A stretch of 35,082 nucleotides of DNA from Streptacidiphilus neutrinimicus (GTDB lineage Bacteria; Actinomycetota; Actinomycetes; Streptomycetales; Streptomycetaceae): positions 1-35,082 of the forward strand of contig NZ_BBPO01000070.1 of NCBI RefSeq assembly GCF_000787815.1, read 5' to 3'. Below the pieces are notes generated by a model. The model was not told where the DNA came from. It ran no database searches and worked only from the letters and a program-made list of their open reading frames with translations. Position 1 is the stretch's first letter; each line of letters begins with the position of its first letter. This document shows, one piece after another, positions 9,603 through 21,026 of this stretch. The translations under genes and the position numbers were made by a program.

Positions 9603-10025
9603 ATGCTGTCCAGCGACGCCCGGATCCTGCGCGGCTGCGCCCTCGTGGCGACGCCGGTGTGGATCGTCGCCGCGGTGCTCAGCACCGTTCTGGCCGGCTC
9701 CAAGGGGCTGATCGGCGCCTTGGTGGCGCTCGCGGTGGTCGCGGTGGTCTTCGCGGGCGGGTTCGCGGCACTGATGAGACTCACCCGGGACAAGCCTCAG
9801 CTGGTCCTCACCAGCGGACTGCTGGTCTACGCGGTGCAGATGCTGCTCGCGGGCGTCTTCATCGTGGTCTTCAAGCACGCCTCGTTCTTCAACGGCAAGG
9901 CCTTCGGCTTCTCCCTGCTGGCAACGCTGCTGGCCTGGGTGGGCGGGCAGGTCTGGTTCACCATGAAGAGCAAAACCCTCTACGTCGATCCCTCGGCCGG
10001 GTCCAAGCCTGACGGCAAGGACTGA
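9603..10025 (+). CDS. atpI: ATP synthase protein I
   Basis: Small membrane protein at the head of the atp operon, thought to help assemble the c-ring or to carry Mg. The 140-aa product has about four hydrophobic segments and ends in the polar tail SAGSKPDGKD. ATG 9603 has GGAG at 9591-9594 with good spacing; the in-frame TTG six bases earlier is too close to that site. Sequence conservation in this family is weak, so identity rests on size, topology and position before atpB. Confidence 0.88.
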   Translation: MLSSDARILRGCALVATPVWIVAAVLSTVLAGSKGLIGALVALAVVAVVFAGGFAALMRLTRDKPQLVLTSGLLVYAVQMLLAGVFIVVFKHASFFNGKAFGFSLLATLLAWVGGQVWFTMKSKTLYVDPSAGSKPDGKD

Positions 10026-10215
10026 ACGTAAGGCCCGCGTAAAGGTAGTACCAAGACATCTGCTATCGTCCGGATTCCGGAGCCCCCTGCGCGACCACGA
10101 GCGTCAAGCGGCGTGTGCGGCTCCGGTCAACCCGATCACGGTGCCAACGCGGCGGCCGCCGTCGCGCCGACACACAAGGTTGCAGTTCTGATGCTTCACG
10201 ACGAAGGAGTCAAGG

Positions 10216-11028
10216 GTGAGTAGCCCCTCCACGACGCTCTTGGCGAGCGGGTGTCACATCACCCCCTCTGGATGCGGTTTCCCGGCCCCCGGGCTGGACT
10301 CCTTCAACTTCAAGCCGATCTTCAGCATCGGGAGCTTCCACTTCACGAAGCCGATGCTGCTGGCGATCATCTGCATGGTGCTGGTGGTCGGCTTCTTCTG
10401 GGCCGCGTTCCGGAAGCCGAAGCTGGTTCCGGGCAAGCTGCAGCTGGTCGGTGAGATCGGCTACAACTTCATCGCCCGCAGCATCGCGCGTGAAGTGATC
10501 GGCAAGAAGGGCGACAAGTTCGTCCCCTTCCTCGCGTCGATCTTCTTCTTCGTGTGGATCATGAACATCATGTCCATCATCCCGTTCGCCCAGTTCCCGG
10601 TGGCCTCGCGCTTCGCGTACCCCGTGGCACTGGCCGCACTGGTGTGGATCACGTACATGTACCTCACCTTCAAGACGCACGGGTTCGTCGGCGGGTGGAA
10701 GCACCTGACGATCATTTCGGGCCTGCCCAAGCCGCTGGTTCCGCTGATCGTCGTCCTGGAGTTCCTCCAGAACGTCATCACCCGCCCGTTCACCCTCGCG
10801 GTGCGACTGTGGGCCAACATGTTCGCCGGCCACATGCTGATCGTGATGTTCAGCGCCGCCACCTGGTACCTGCTGACGCCCTCGATCTACGCCCTGTTCT
10901 CGGGCGGCTCGTTCGTGCTGGCCATCGGCATGACCGCCTTCGAGGTTCTGATCCAGTTCCTGCAGGCCTACATCTTCACCCTGCTCGCTTCGCTCTACAT
11001 CAGCGGAGCGCTCGAAGAGGGTCACTGA
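10216..11028 (+). CDS. atpB: F1Fo ATP synthase subunit a
   Basis: Membrane stator subunit that forms the two proton half-channels against the c-ring. The product is 270 aa with a GTG start and AAGGAG at 10204-10209. The essential arginine is R197 in LAVRLWANMFAGHM. The C-terminal helices (AFEVLIQFLQAYIFTLLASLYISGAL) are typical. The N-terminus is longer and contains C13 and C20. A 190-nt gap separates it from atpI; it includes TATCGT near 10063, which could be a -10 of an internal promoter, but support is thin. Confidence 0.97.
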   Translation: MSSPSTTLLASGCHITPSGCGFPAPGLDSFNFKPIFSIGSFHFTKPMLLAIICMVLVVGFFWAAFRKPKLVPGKLQLVGEIGYNFIARSIAREVIGKKGDKFVPFLASIFFFVWIMNIMSIIPFAQFPVASRFAYPVALAALVWITYMYLTFKTHGFVGGWKHLTIISGLPKPLVPLIVVLEFLQNVITRPFTLAVRLWANMFAGHMLIVMFSAATWYLLTPSIYALFSGGSFVLAIGMTAFEVLIQFLQAYIFTLLASLYISGALEEGH

Positions 11029-11042
11029 TCCTCGCGCGTTAG

Positions 11043-11366
<324 letters not shown>

Positions 11367-11404
11367 GTCGAACCCAGTAGCCACGCTCGACGAAAGGTAG
11401 AGAC

Positions 11405-11956
11405 ATGCTGAGCCAGTATTTGGCTGAGTCCGGGCCGCAGAACCCCCTGATCCCGGACACCGCTGAGCTGATCATCGGCCTGATCGCCTTCTTCATCGTC
11501 TTCGGCGTCCTCGGCAAGAAGCTCCTGCCCAACATCCAGAAGACTCTGGAGGAGCGGCGCGACGCGATCGAGGGTGGCCTGGAGCGGGCGGCTGAGGCGC
11601 AGGCCGAGGCCACCCGGACGCTGGAGGAGTACAAGGCCCAGCTCGCGGAGGCCCGTCACGAGGCCGCTCGGATCACCGAGCACGCCCGTGAGCAGGGATC
11701 CATGATCATCGCCGAGGCCCGCGAGGAGGCGCAGCGTCAGGCTGCGATCACCGTCGCCCACGCCCAGGCGGAGATCGAGCGCACCCGTGGTCAGGTGACC
11801 ACCGCGCTGCGGCACGACATCGGCCGCATCTCGCTCGAACTGGCCGGCAAGGTCGTCGGCGAGTCCCTCGAGGACTCCGCCCGCCAGAGCCGCACCATCG
11901 ACCGCTTCCTTGACGAGCTCGAAGCCAAGGCAGCGGAGTCGGCGGGTGCCAAGTGA
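11405..11956 (+). CDS. atpF: F1Fo ATP synthase subunit b
   Basis: Peripheral stalk subunit: one N-terminal membrane helix at about residues 18-38 (LIIGLIAFFIVFGVLGKKLLP) followed by a long charged coiled coil rich in Ala, Glu and Arg. The length is 183 aa. The stop overlaps the atpH GTG by 4 nt (GTGA), so b and delta are translationally coupled. In mycobacteria a second b-like chain is fused to delta; here the two genes remain separate. Confidence 0.97.
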   Translation: MLSQYLAESGPQNPLIPDTAELIIGLIAFFIVFGVLGKKLLPNIQKTLEERRDAIEGGLERAAEAQAEATRTLEEYKAQLAEARHEAARITEHAREQGSMIIAEAREEAQRQAAITVAHAQAEIERTRGQVTTALRHDIGRISLELAGKVVGESLEDSARQSRTIDRFLDELEAKAAESAGAK

Positions 11957-12768
11957 GCGGCTCGACCCGGCAGTCCACCGCGGCCGCGCGTGAGCGTCTC
12001 GAGGCGCTGACGGACAACACGTCCGTCGACCTCGCCGCGCTGGCGGGCGACCTGCTGGACGTCACCCGGGTGCTGGACCGCGAGGTCTCGCTGCGGCGCA
12101 TCCTGACGGACCCGGCCACCCCCGGTCAGGCCAAGGCCGACCTGGTCGCCAACCTGCTCACGGGCAAGGTCGGCGCGGAGACGGTCGACCTGCTCTCGGG
12201 CATGGTCCGCTCCCGCTGGAGCGCCGGCCGCGACCTGTCGGACGCGACCGAGCAGCTGGGCGCCCTGGCGCTGATCATCAGCGCCGACAAGGCGAACGAG
12301 CTGGACGACGTCGAGGACGAGCTGTTCCGCTTCGGCCGCATCGTCGCCGGCGACGTGGCTCTGCGCTCCGCGCTGACCGACAGCGCTGCCGCTCCCTCCG
12401 CCAAGGCGGAGCTGGTGCGCGACCTGCTCGGCGGCAAGGCCAAGGCCGTGACCGTCGCGCTGGTCACCGCCCTGGTGACGCAGCCGCGTGGTCGTAGCCT
12501 GGAGAGTGGCCTGGACGAGTACGCCCGTCTGGCCGCCGGTCGTCGCGGTCGCGTGGTCGCCCTGGTGACCACCGCGGTGCCGATGTCGGACACGCAGAAG
12601 GAGCGCCTCGCCGCCTCCCTGGCGACCCTGGTGGGCCGCCCGGTGCACCTGAACCTCGACGTGGACCAGCAGGTCCTCGGCGGAGTCCGGGTCCAGATCG
12701 GCGACGAGATCATCGAGGGCACCATCGCGGGTCGTCTCGACTCCGCGGACCGGAGCCTGGCCGGCTGA
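11953..12768 (+). CDS. atpH: F1Fo ATP synthase subunit delta
   Basis: Links the b stalk to the top of the F1 head. At 271 aa it is about 90 residues longer than the E. coli delta. The first ~90 residues are an extra helical region typical of high-GC actinobacteria. The canonical delta C-terminus is present ([22 protein letters not shown] and [21 protein letters not shown]). A 137-nt gap to atpA follows, with no clear terminator seen. Confidence 0.95.
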   Translation: MSGSTRQSTAAARERLEALTDNTSVDLAALAGDLLDVTRVLDREVSLRRILTDPATPGQAKADLVANLLTGKVGAETVDLLSGMVRSRWSAGRDLSDATEQLGALALIISADKANELDDVEDELFRFGRIVAGDVALRSALTDSAAAPSAKAELVRDLLGGKAKAVTVALVTALVTQPRGRSLESGLDEYARLAAGRRGRVVALVTTAVPMSDTQKERLAASLATLVGRPVHLNLDVDQQVLGGVRVQIGDEIIEGTIAGRLDSADRSLAG

Positions 12769-12905
12769 GAAAGCCGCATCCCGACCCTCGGTCGGTACAC
12801 AACAGAGGACGGTCAGAGCCTCGTTCGCGGGACCTGACCGAGAGTCGAATACTTGCGGCCCTCCATGGGCGGGCCGGGACGCAACTAGGAGAGCAGGGAA
12901 CCCAG

Positions 12906-14480
12906 ATGGCGGAGCTCACGATCCGGCCGGAGGAGATCCGGAACGCGCTGGACAACTTCGTCCAGTCGTACCAGCCGGATGCCGCCTCGCGTGAAGAGGT
13001 CGGCACCGTCACCTTCACCGCTGACGGCATCGCCAAGGTCGAGGGTCTTCCCTCGGTCATGGCCAACGAGCTGCTGAAGTTCGAGGACGGCACCCTCGGC
13101 CTCGCGCTCAACCTCGACACCCGCGAGATCGGTGTCGTCGTCCTCGGCGAGTTCGGTGCGATCGAGGAGGGCCAGACGGTCCGCCGCACCGGCGAGGTGC
13201 TGTCCGTTCCGGTCGGCGAGGGCTACCTCGGCCGCGTGGTGGACCCCCTCGGCAACCCGATCGACGGCCTCGGCGAGATCGAGACCCACGGCCGCCGCGC
13301 GCTGGAGCTGCAGGCTCCGGGCGTCATGGTCCGCAAGTCGGTGCACGAGCCGATGCAGACCGGCATCAAGGCCATCGACGCGATGACCCCGATCGGCCGT
13401 GGCCAGCGTCAGCTGATCATCGGCGACCGCCAGACCGGCAAGACCGCGGTGGCGATCGACACCATCATCAACCAGCGCGACAACTGGCGCTCGGGCGACC
13501 CGAAGAAGCAGGTTCGCTGCATCTACGTCGCCGTCGGCCAGAAGGGCTCCACCATCGCCTCCGTTCGCGGTGCGCTGGAGGAGGCCGGTGCGCTCGAGTA
13601 CACCACCATCGTCGCCGCCCCGGCGTCGGACCCGGCGGGCTTCAAGTACCTGGCCCCCTACACCGGCTCCGCCATCGGCCAGGAGTGGATGTACGACGGC
13701 AAGCACGTCCTGATCATCTTCGACGACCTGTCGAAGCAGGCCGAGGCCTACCGCGCCGTGTCGCTGCTGCTGCGCCGTCCGCCGGGCCGCGAGGCCTACC
13801 CGGGTGACGTCTTCTACCTGCACTCCCGCCTGCTGGAGCGCTGCGCGAAGCTCTCCGACGAGCTGGGCGCCGGCTCGATGACCGGTCTGCCGATCATCGA
13901 GACCAAGGCCAACGACGTCTCGGCGTACATCCCGACCAACGTCATCTCCATCACCGACGGCCAGTGCTTCCTGGAGTCCGACCTGTTCAACGCCGGCATC
14001 CGCCCGGCCGTGAACGTCGGCATCTCGGTCTCCCGCGTCGGTGGCTCCGCCCAGATCAAGGCCATGAAGTCGGTGGCCGGCCGTCTGCGCCTGGACCTGG
14101 CCCAGTACCGCGAGCTGGAGGCGTTCGCCGCCTTCTCCTCCGACCTGGACTCGGCCTCCAAGGCCCAGCTGGAGCGTGGCGCCCGTCTGGTCGAGCTGCT
14201 GAAGCAGGGCCAGTACGCGCCGTTCCCGGTCGAGGAGCAGGTCGTCTCGATCTGGGCCGGCACCACCGGTCGCCTGGACGACGTCCCGGTCGCGGACATC
14301 CGCAAGTTCGAGCGTGAGTTCCTGGACTACCTGCGCCGCGAGCACAAGGGCGTCCTGACCACCATCGTCGAGACGCAGAAGCTCGAGGACGGCACGATCG
14401 AGTCCCTCATCGAGGCGATCAACGCCTTCAAGCGCGAGTTCACCACCCACACCGGTGCGCTGCTCGGCGAAGACGCCTGA
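12906..14480 (+). CDS. atpA: F1Fo ATP synthase subunit alpha
   Basis: Non-catalytic nucleotide-binding subunit of the F1 hexamer. The product is 524 aa. Walker A is GDRQTGKT at 173-180. The segments [33 protein letters not shown] and the alpha-specific SGDP-containing insert are intact. The arginine-finger region is present around [18 protein letters not shown]. It starts with ATG after AGGAGAGCAGGGA. Confidence 0.98.
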   Translation: MAELTIRPEEIRNALDNFVQSYQPDAASREEVGTVTFTADGIAKVEGLPSVMANELLKFEDGTLGLALNLDTREIGVVVLGEFGAIEEGQTVRRTGEVLSVPVGEGYLGRVVDPLGNPIDGLGEIETHGRRALELQAPGVMVRKSVHEPMQTGIKAIDAMTPIGRGQRQLIIGDRQTGKTAVAIDTIINQRDNWRSGDPKKQVRCIYVAVGQKGSTIASVRGALEEAGALEYTTIVAAPASDPAGFKYLAPYTGSAIGQEWMYDGKHVLIIFDDLSKQAEAYRAVSLLLRRPPGREAYPGDVFYLHSRLLERCAKLSDELGAGSMTGLPIIETKANDVSAYIPTNVISITDGQCFLESDLFNAGIRPAVNVGISVSRVGGSAQIKAMKSVAGRLRLDLAQYRELEAFAAFSSDLDSASKAQLERGARLVELLKQGQYAPFPVEEQVVSIWAGTTGRLDDVPVADIRKFEREFLDYLRREHKGVLTTIVETQKLEDGTIESLIEAINAFKREFTTHTGALLGEDA

Positions 14481-14505
14481 CGAGACGGAAAGGACGTAAC
14501 GACCC

Positions 14506-16867
<2,362 letters not shown>

Positions 16868-16878
16868 TCGCTTCGGGT

Positions 16879-16915
16879 AAGGGGCGGTCCCGACCGCTGG
16901 TTGGGTCCGCCCCTT
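16879..16915 (+). terminator. Strong hairpin between atpD and atpC
   Basis: A perfect 9-bp stem AAGGGGCGG / CCGCCCCTT with a 19-nt loop, extendable by three more G-C pairs past one mismatch. It sits just after the atpD stop and before the atpC start. It is followed by a pyrimidine-rich tract (GTTATTCTTTCCCC) rather than a clean T run. It could reduce read-through into atpC or protect the upstream mRNA from 3' decay. Confidence 0.6.
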
Positions 16916-16979
16916 TCCCACCCGTTATTCTTTCCCCACCCCCGCTTTGCGGCGGGGGGTCGAGACCGAGGAGCCCACG

Positions 16980-17351
16980 GTGGCTGAGCTGCACGTCGAG
17001 CTGGTCGCGGCCGACCGAAAGGTCTGGTCGGGCGAGGCCACGATCGTCCTTGCCCGTACCAAGTCCGGTGACATCGGCATCCAGCCGAACCACACCCCGG
17101 TCCTGGGCGCTATGGACCCCCAGCCGGTGACCATCCGCCAGGCGGACGGCACCACGGTGGTCGCGGCGGTGCACGGCGGCCTGCTGTCCTTCGCGGACAA
17201 CCGGCTGTCGATCCTGGCCGAGGTCGCGGAGCTGGCCGACGAGATCGACGTCGACCGCGCCGAGCGGGCCCTGGCCTCCGCGAAGGCCGACTCCGAGGCC
17301 GTGGCCCAGCGCCGCGCCGAGGTCCGGCTTCTCGCGGCGACCGGCCGCTGA
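16980..17351 (+). CDS. atpC: F1Fo ATP synthase subunit epsilon
   Basis: Regulatory subunit at the foot of the rotor: an N-terminal beta-barrel (ELHVELVAADRKVWSGEATIVLARTKSGDIGIQPNHTPVL) and a C-terminal helical hairpin rich in Ala and Glu that can inhibit ATP hydrolysis. The length is 123 aa. The GTG start is fixed by GAGGAG at 16968-16973 with 6 nt spacing; the frame is open a little further upstream without conservation. It is the last gene of the operon. Confidence 0.95.
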   Translation: MAELHVELVAADRKVWSGEATIVLARTKSGDIGIQPNHTPVLGAMDPQPVTIRQADGTTVVAAVHGGLLSFADNRLSILAEVAELADEIDVDRAERALASAKADSEAVAQRRAEVRLLAATGR

Positions 17352-17396
17352 CGCGCGAGGCACCCGCCGAGCGCTGAGGCGACACGAGCTTCACCG

Positions 17397-17433
17397 GCAG
17401 TCCCGGGGCACCTACGGGTGACCCCGGGACTGC
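17397..17433 (+). terminator. Very stable terminator after atpC, UACG tetraloop
   Basis: Perfect 12-bp arms (17397-17408 and 17422-17433) enclose CACC-TACG-GGTG, a further 4-bp stem closed by a C(UACG)G tetraloop, with a single bulged A at 17421. The total is about 16 bp. There is no T tract, a common pattern in streptomycete terminators. Confidence 0.8.
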
Positions 17434-17515
17434 TGTATCAGTTGAGCAGACTGCCACGTCCGCCGGACGTGCGGGCAGGACGTCGGCTCGGGGGCCGACG
17501 AGGAGGGAGCCGGGC

Positions 17516-17983
17516 ATGGTGCTCGCGGTGGTACTCGTCATCGCGGTGCTGCTGGTCTGCCTGCTCGGGCTGGGGGCCTTCGCGGTACGGCGGCGTCTGA
17601 TCCAGAGACCCGGTGGGACCTTCGACTGTTCGGCGCGCCTGGACGTGCCGCCGCCCCCGGTCGCGGGGGAGCCCGCCGGCGAGGCCGGCGGCAAGGGCTG
17701 GATCTTCGGGATCGCCCGCTACAACAACGACTCCGTGGAGTGGTTCCGCGTCTTCAGCTGGGCTCCACGCCCGCGCCGGGTGCTGGAGCGCGCGCGGATC
17801 GAGGTGATCGAGCGGCGCACGCCCGAGGGGCAGGAGGAGCTGGCGCTCCTCTCCGGCGCGGTGGTCCTGGTCTGCACGCACGCGGGCGAGCCGCTGGAGC
17901 TCGCGATGAGCGAGGACGCCCTCACCGGCTTCCTCGCCTGGCTGGAGGCCGCGCCTCCCGGCCAGCGCGTGAACGTCGCATAG
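17516..17983 (+). CDS. DUF2550 family membrane-anchored protein
   Basis: The 155-aa protein has one N-terminal membrane helix (MVLAVVLVIAVLLVCLLGLGAF), a basic stretch RRRLIQR and a soluble domain (GGTFDCSARL, GIARYNNDSVEWFRVFSW, LERARIEVIERR). It matches the DUF2550 family, which sits next to the ATP synthase operon in many actinobacteria, including Mycobacterium tuberculosis. The function is unknown. AGGAGGGA at 17501-17508 fixes the start. The next gene begins 5 nt after the stop. Confidence 0.82.
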   Translation: MVLAVVLVIAVLLVCLLGLGAFAVRRRLIQRPGGTFDCSARLDVPPPPVAGEPAGEAGGKGWIFGIARYNNDSVEWFRVFSWAPRPRRVLERARIEVIERRTPEGQEELALLSGAVVLVCTHAGEPLELAMSEDALTGFLAWLEAAPPGQRVNVA

Positions 17984-17987
17984 CGGT

Positions 17988-18437
17988 ATGGACGAGCTCG
18001 TCGAGCACGAGGGCGTGGTCCTGTGGGGCCTGATGGGCAACGTGTACCGGCTGATCAACGACCGGCTGCGGCACGACATCGCCGAGGCCACCGGCCTGGA
18101 CGGCTCCGAGTTCGAGTTCCTGCTGCGCCTGGCCCGTTTCCCCGGCGCCCACGGCATGGCCACCCGCGTCGGCGAGACCATGGGCTTCACCTCCGCGGGC
18201 ACCACCAAGCTGGTCGCCCGGCTGGAACGCAAGGGCCTGATCGAGCGCACCCGTGACCCAGAGGACGGCCGCGCCTACCTGGTCGGGATGACCGCGACGG
18301 GCGCGGAGGCACTGCGGCGGGGCCTGGAGGCCCATGTCCCGCGCCTGGACGAGGAGGTCCTCGGCCACCTCAGCGCGTCGGAGCGCGCCTCCCTGCGCGC
18401 TCTGCTGACCCGACTGGACCCCACCCTGCGGGACTAG
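17988..18437 (+). CDS. MarR-family transcriptional regulator
   Basis: The 149-aa winged helix-turn-helix protein shows the DNA-binding core ATRVGETMGFTSAGTTKLVARLERKGLIERTRDPEDGRAYLVGMTATG with the typical DxRxxxV-type wing (DPEDGRAYLV). N- and C-terminal helices would form the dimer interface. The ligand and targets are unknown. Being only 5 nt behind the DUF2550 gene, it is probably co-transcribed with it. No dyad operator was noticed directly upstream. Confidence 0.88.
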   Translation: MDELVEHEGVVLWGLMGNVYRLINDRLRHDIAEATGLDGSEFEFLLRLARFPGAHGMATRVGETMGFTSAGTTKLVARLERKGLIERTRDPEDGRAYLVGMTATGAEALRRGLEAHVPRLDEEVLGHLSASERASLRALLTRLDPTLRD

Positions 18438-18447
18438 TCGGCGGCGT

Positions 18448-18459
18448 TAGGCTGCGGGC
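18448..18459 (+). promoter_or_regulatory. Leaderless promoter -10 (TAGGCT) for the adenosyltransferase gene
   Basis: TAGGCT at 18448-18453 is followed by 6 nt and the ATG, so transcription should begin at the start codon. No Shine-Dalgarno sequence precedes this ATG, which supports the reading. Confidence 0.5.
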
Positions 18460-19032
18460 ATGGTCAACCTCACCCGTATCTACACCCGGACCGGCGACGA
18501 CGGCAGCACCGCGCTGGGCGACATGAGCCGCACCCGCAAGACGGACACCCGCCTGGCCGCCTACGCCGACTCCAACGAGGCCAACGCCGCCCTGGGCGTC
18601 GCCCTGGCCTGCGGCGCGCTCGACGAGGGGATCGCGGCGGTGCTGACCCGCGTTCAGAACGACCTCTTCGACGTCGGCGCGGACCTGGCCACGCCGATCG
18701 TCCCGGACCCCGAGTACCCGCCGCTGCGCGTCGAGCAGTCCTACATCGACCGCCTGGAGGCGGACTGCGACCGCTTCAACGCCGAGCTGGAGAAGCTGCG
18801 CAGCTTCATCCTTCCCGGCGGCACCCCCGGCGCCGCCTACCTGCACGTGGCCTGCACGGTCGTCCGCCGCGCCGAGCGCAGCACCTGGGCGGCGATCGAG
18901 GAGTACGGCGACGGCATCAACCCGCTGACGGCGAAGTACCTCAACCGCCTCTCCGACCTGCTGTTCATCCTGGCGCGGACGGCGAACACGTCGGTGGGCG
19001 ACGTGCTCTGGGTGCCGGGGGAGAACCGCTAG
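18460..19032 (+). CDS. PduO-type cob(I)alamin adenosyltransferase
   Basis: Transfers the adenosyl group of ATP to the cobalt of cob(I)alamin or cob(I)yrinate diamide, forming coenzyme B12. The 190-aa product matches the PduO family, not the CobA/BtuR family, although such genes are often labelled cobO. Visible marks are the N-terminal ATP loop TRTGDDGSTALGDMSRTRK, YADSNEANAALG, FILPGGTPGAAYLHVACTVVRRAER and LNRLSDLLFILAR. The neighbour order DUF2550 - adenosyltransferase - murA is also found in Mycobacterium tuberculosis. Confidence 0.92.
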   Translation: MVNLTRIYTRTGDDGSTALGDMSRTRKTDTRLAAYADSNEANAALGVALACGALDEGIAAVLTRVQNDLFDVGADLATPIVPDPEYPPLRVEQSYIDRLEADCDRFNAELEKLRSFILPGGTPGAAYLHVACTVVRRAERSTWAAIEEYGDGINPLTAKYLNRLSDLLFILARTANTSVGDVLWVPGENR

Positions 19033-19035
19033 GTC

Positions 19036-19206
19036 TCAGCGGGGCGGCTCGCTCCGGCCCAGGTCGACGTCGTCGAAGAGCGCCAGCATCCGGCCCAGCA
19101 CGCGCGTGGTCGTGGCGACGTCGGCGTCGGTGTTGTCGCCCGCGGCCTGGCGCAGCACGGCGTGCTCGCGCTCTACGCCCGCGGCGATGGCCGCCTCGCC
19201 GGCGTC
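19036..19206 (-). pseudogene. C-terminal remnant of an unidentified gene
   Basis: About 56 codons on the minus strand read as a helical, Ala/Asp/Leu-rich tail (…REHAVLRQAAGDNTDAD…, …VLGRMLALFDDVDLGRS…) ending in TGA at 19036. Third positions are almost all G/C, which indicates former coding. The codon pattern breaks off near 19206, where plus-strand coding begins, so the 5' part is gone. I do not recognise the family. Confidence 0.45.
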
Positions 19207-19208
19207 GG

Positions 19209-19585
19209 CAGCTGGACCGCACCGACCCGTGGGCCGTCGAGGTGACCCACGGCGATGTGGGGCGCCCTCGCGGGCGCAGACCTCGACGGCTGGATGGACG
19301 GCTTCCCGAAGTGGATCCCCGGCCCGGACCGCTCCCTGACCGACATCGACCCCGAACTGCTCGAGCAGGTGGGGGAGATGGGCTTCCGCACGATGCTGAA
19401 GCACTCCCCGGGCGAGCCGGACCACTCCGTGGCGGTCGGCGACGTCGACTCCCGCGTCGGCCAACCGGTAGCGGCCGTCCCCCCGCCAGCTGGAAGAGCT
19501 GCCACTTGCCGACGTTCGGGTCGAGGTCGACGCCTCGCGCGGACCACGCTTCGAACGGGTCGGCACCTGCCGCACCAAGGTCTGA
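19209..19585 (+). pseudogene. Frameshifted remnant of an unidentified gene
   Basis: Three successive plus frames each show strong coding bias and join into one protein if two single-base shifts are corrected. The segments are [17 protein letters not shown] (to ~19257), then [17 protein letters not shown]…[19 protein letters not shown] (to ~19480), then [20 protein letters not shown] ending in TGA at 19583-19585. The shifts fall at a GGGG run (~19258) and a CCCCCC run (~19479-19484). No start codon context is seen at the left end, which abuts the minus-strand remnant. The antisense strand also looks partly coding at 19485-19585, so orientation is not fully sure. Sequencing errors in the homopolymers are a real alternative. 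Confidence 0.45.
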
Positions 19586-19723
19586 CCCGGCACGTCGCGG
19601 AGCAGGCTGGGATCGCCTGCATGAGGATCTCCTACAGCCAGCACCCCACCTTCGGCCGCCGTGTTCAACGAGTCGTGGGCGCGTCGGGTCACTCGGACGG
19701 CGGAGCTGCCGGCGGGCGCAACG

Positions 19724-19737
19724 TACGATGCCTGACC
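19724..19737 (+). promoter_or_regulatory. Candidate leaderless -10 (TACGAT) for murA
   Basis: TACGAT at 19724-19729 lies 8 nt before the murA ATG and there is no ribosome binding site, which suggests a leaderless message. The 138 bases between the remnant above and this hexamer show no other feature I can support. Confidence 0.4.
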
Positions 19738-21018
19738 ATGGAACGGTTCCGGGTGATCGGCGGGGCGCGGCTCGCGGGGCGGGTGCGGGTGCCCGGCGCG
19801 AAGAACAGCGCACTCAAGCTGATGGCGGCGACGCTGCTGGCGGAAGGCGAGTTCAGGATCGGCAACCTGCCGCGGATCCTGGACGTCGAGATCATGGCGG
19901 AGCTGCTGCGCCGGATGGGTTGCGAGGTCCGGCTGGAGTGGACGGACGAGTCCGCCGGCACGGCCTTCGTCGCCGTCCCGGGTGAGATCGGCCACGAGGC
20001 CGACTATGACCTGGTGCGCAGGTTCCGTGCCTCCATCGCCGTCCTCGGGCCGCTGCTGGCCCGCTGCGGGCGGGTGCGGGTCGCCCGGCCCGGCGGCGAC
20101 GCGATCGGCTCGCGCGGGCTGGACATGCACATCGACGGCCTGACCCGGCTGGGTGCGCGGATCACCACCGAGCACGGCTTCCTCGTCGCGGAGGCCCGCT
20201 CCGGCGGCCTCGTCGGCGCGGCGGTGGAGCTGGAGTTCCCGAGCGTCGGCGCCACCGAGAACATCCTGATGGCCTCGGTCCTGGCCAAGGGCGAGACCGT
20301 CATCGACAACGCGGCCCGCGAGCCCGAGATCGTCGACCTGTGCGAGATGCTGGTCGCGATGGGCGCGAAGATCGACGGCGCGGGCACGTCGACCATCGCG
20401 ATCCAGGGCGTCGACCGGCTCCTGCCGGTCTCCTACGAGACCGTCCCCGATCGGATCGTCGCCGGGACGTTCGGCGTGGCCGCGGCGATGACCATGGGCG
20501 ACGTGCGCGTGGACCACGCGCGAGCGGAGCACCTGCGCATCGCGCTCGACAAGCTCGTCGCGGCCGGCGCGCAGGTCAGCGCGGATCCGGAGGGCTTCCG
20601 CGTGGTGATGGAACGTCGCCCGCGCGCGGTGGACGTCGTGACGCTGCCCTATCCGGGCTTCGCGACCGACCTGCAGCCGCAGTTCGCCGCGATGAACGCG
20701 GTCGCGGAGGGCACCGCGATGATCACGGAGAACATCTTCGAGGCCCGGTTCGTCTTCCTCCAGGAGCTCGCTCGCCTCGGTGCGGACGTCCGCACCGACG
20801 GCCACCACGCGGTGCTGCGGGGCGTCCCCCGCCTCTCCGGCGCGCCGGTCGTCTCCTCCGACGTCCGCGCCGGAGCGGGTCTCGTCCTGGCCGGCCTGGT
20901 CGCCGACGGCACGACGCTGGTCTCGGAGATCCACCACATCGACCGCGGCTATGCCGGCTTCGAACAGCAGCTCCGGGCGCTCGGAGCGCAGATCACCCGC
21001 GAGAACGAACTGCAGTAG
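19738..21018 (+). CDS. murA: UDP-N-acetylglucosamine 1-carboxyvinyltransferase
   Basis: First committed enzyme of peptidoglycan synthesis: it adds enolpyruvate from PEP to UDP-GlcNAc. The 426-aa length is typical. The substrate lysine K22 is in GAKNSALK. The PEP-loop cysteine (C115 in E. coli, motif PGGCAIG) is replaced by D121 in [14 protein letters not shown]. The Cys-to-Asp form is active but not attacked by fosfomycin, as known for mycobacterial MurA. Further typical segments are [30 protein letters not shown] and [17 protein letters not shown]. The frame continues upstream into the decayed region, but homology begins at [12 protein letters not shown]. Confidence 0.95.
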   Translation: MERFRVIGGARLAGRVRVPGAKNSALKLMAATLLAEGEFRIGNLPRILDVEIMAELLRRMGCEVRLEWTDESAGTAFVAVPGEIGHEADYDLVRRFRASIAVLGPLLARCGRVRVARPGGDAIGSRGLDMHIDGLTRLGARITTEHGFLVAEARSGGLVGAAVELEFPSVGATENILMASVLAKGETVIDNAAREPEIVDLCEMLVAMGAKIDGAGTSTIAIQGVDRLLPVSYETVPDRIVAGTFGVAAAMTMGDVRVDHARAEHLRIALDKLVAAGAQVSADPEGFRVVMERRPRAVDVVTLPYPGFATDLQPQFAAMNAVAEGTAMITENIFEARFVFLQELARLGADVRTDGHHAVLRGVPRLSGAPVVSSDVRAGAGLVLAGLVADGTTLVSEIHHIDRGYAGFEQQLRALGAQITRENELQ

Positions 21019-21026
21019 CCACTGAG

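Noticed and set aside
19485-19585. Minus-strand coding fragment (reads …[19 protein letters not shown]…)
   Set aside because: It looks protein-like, but the plus-strand reading joins better with its left neighbour by one homopolymer correction and ends in a natural stop. Kept only as an alternative.
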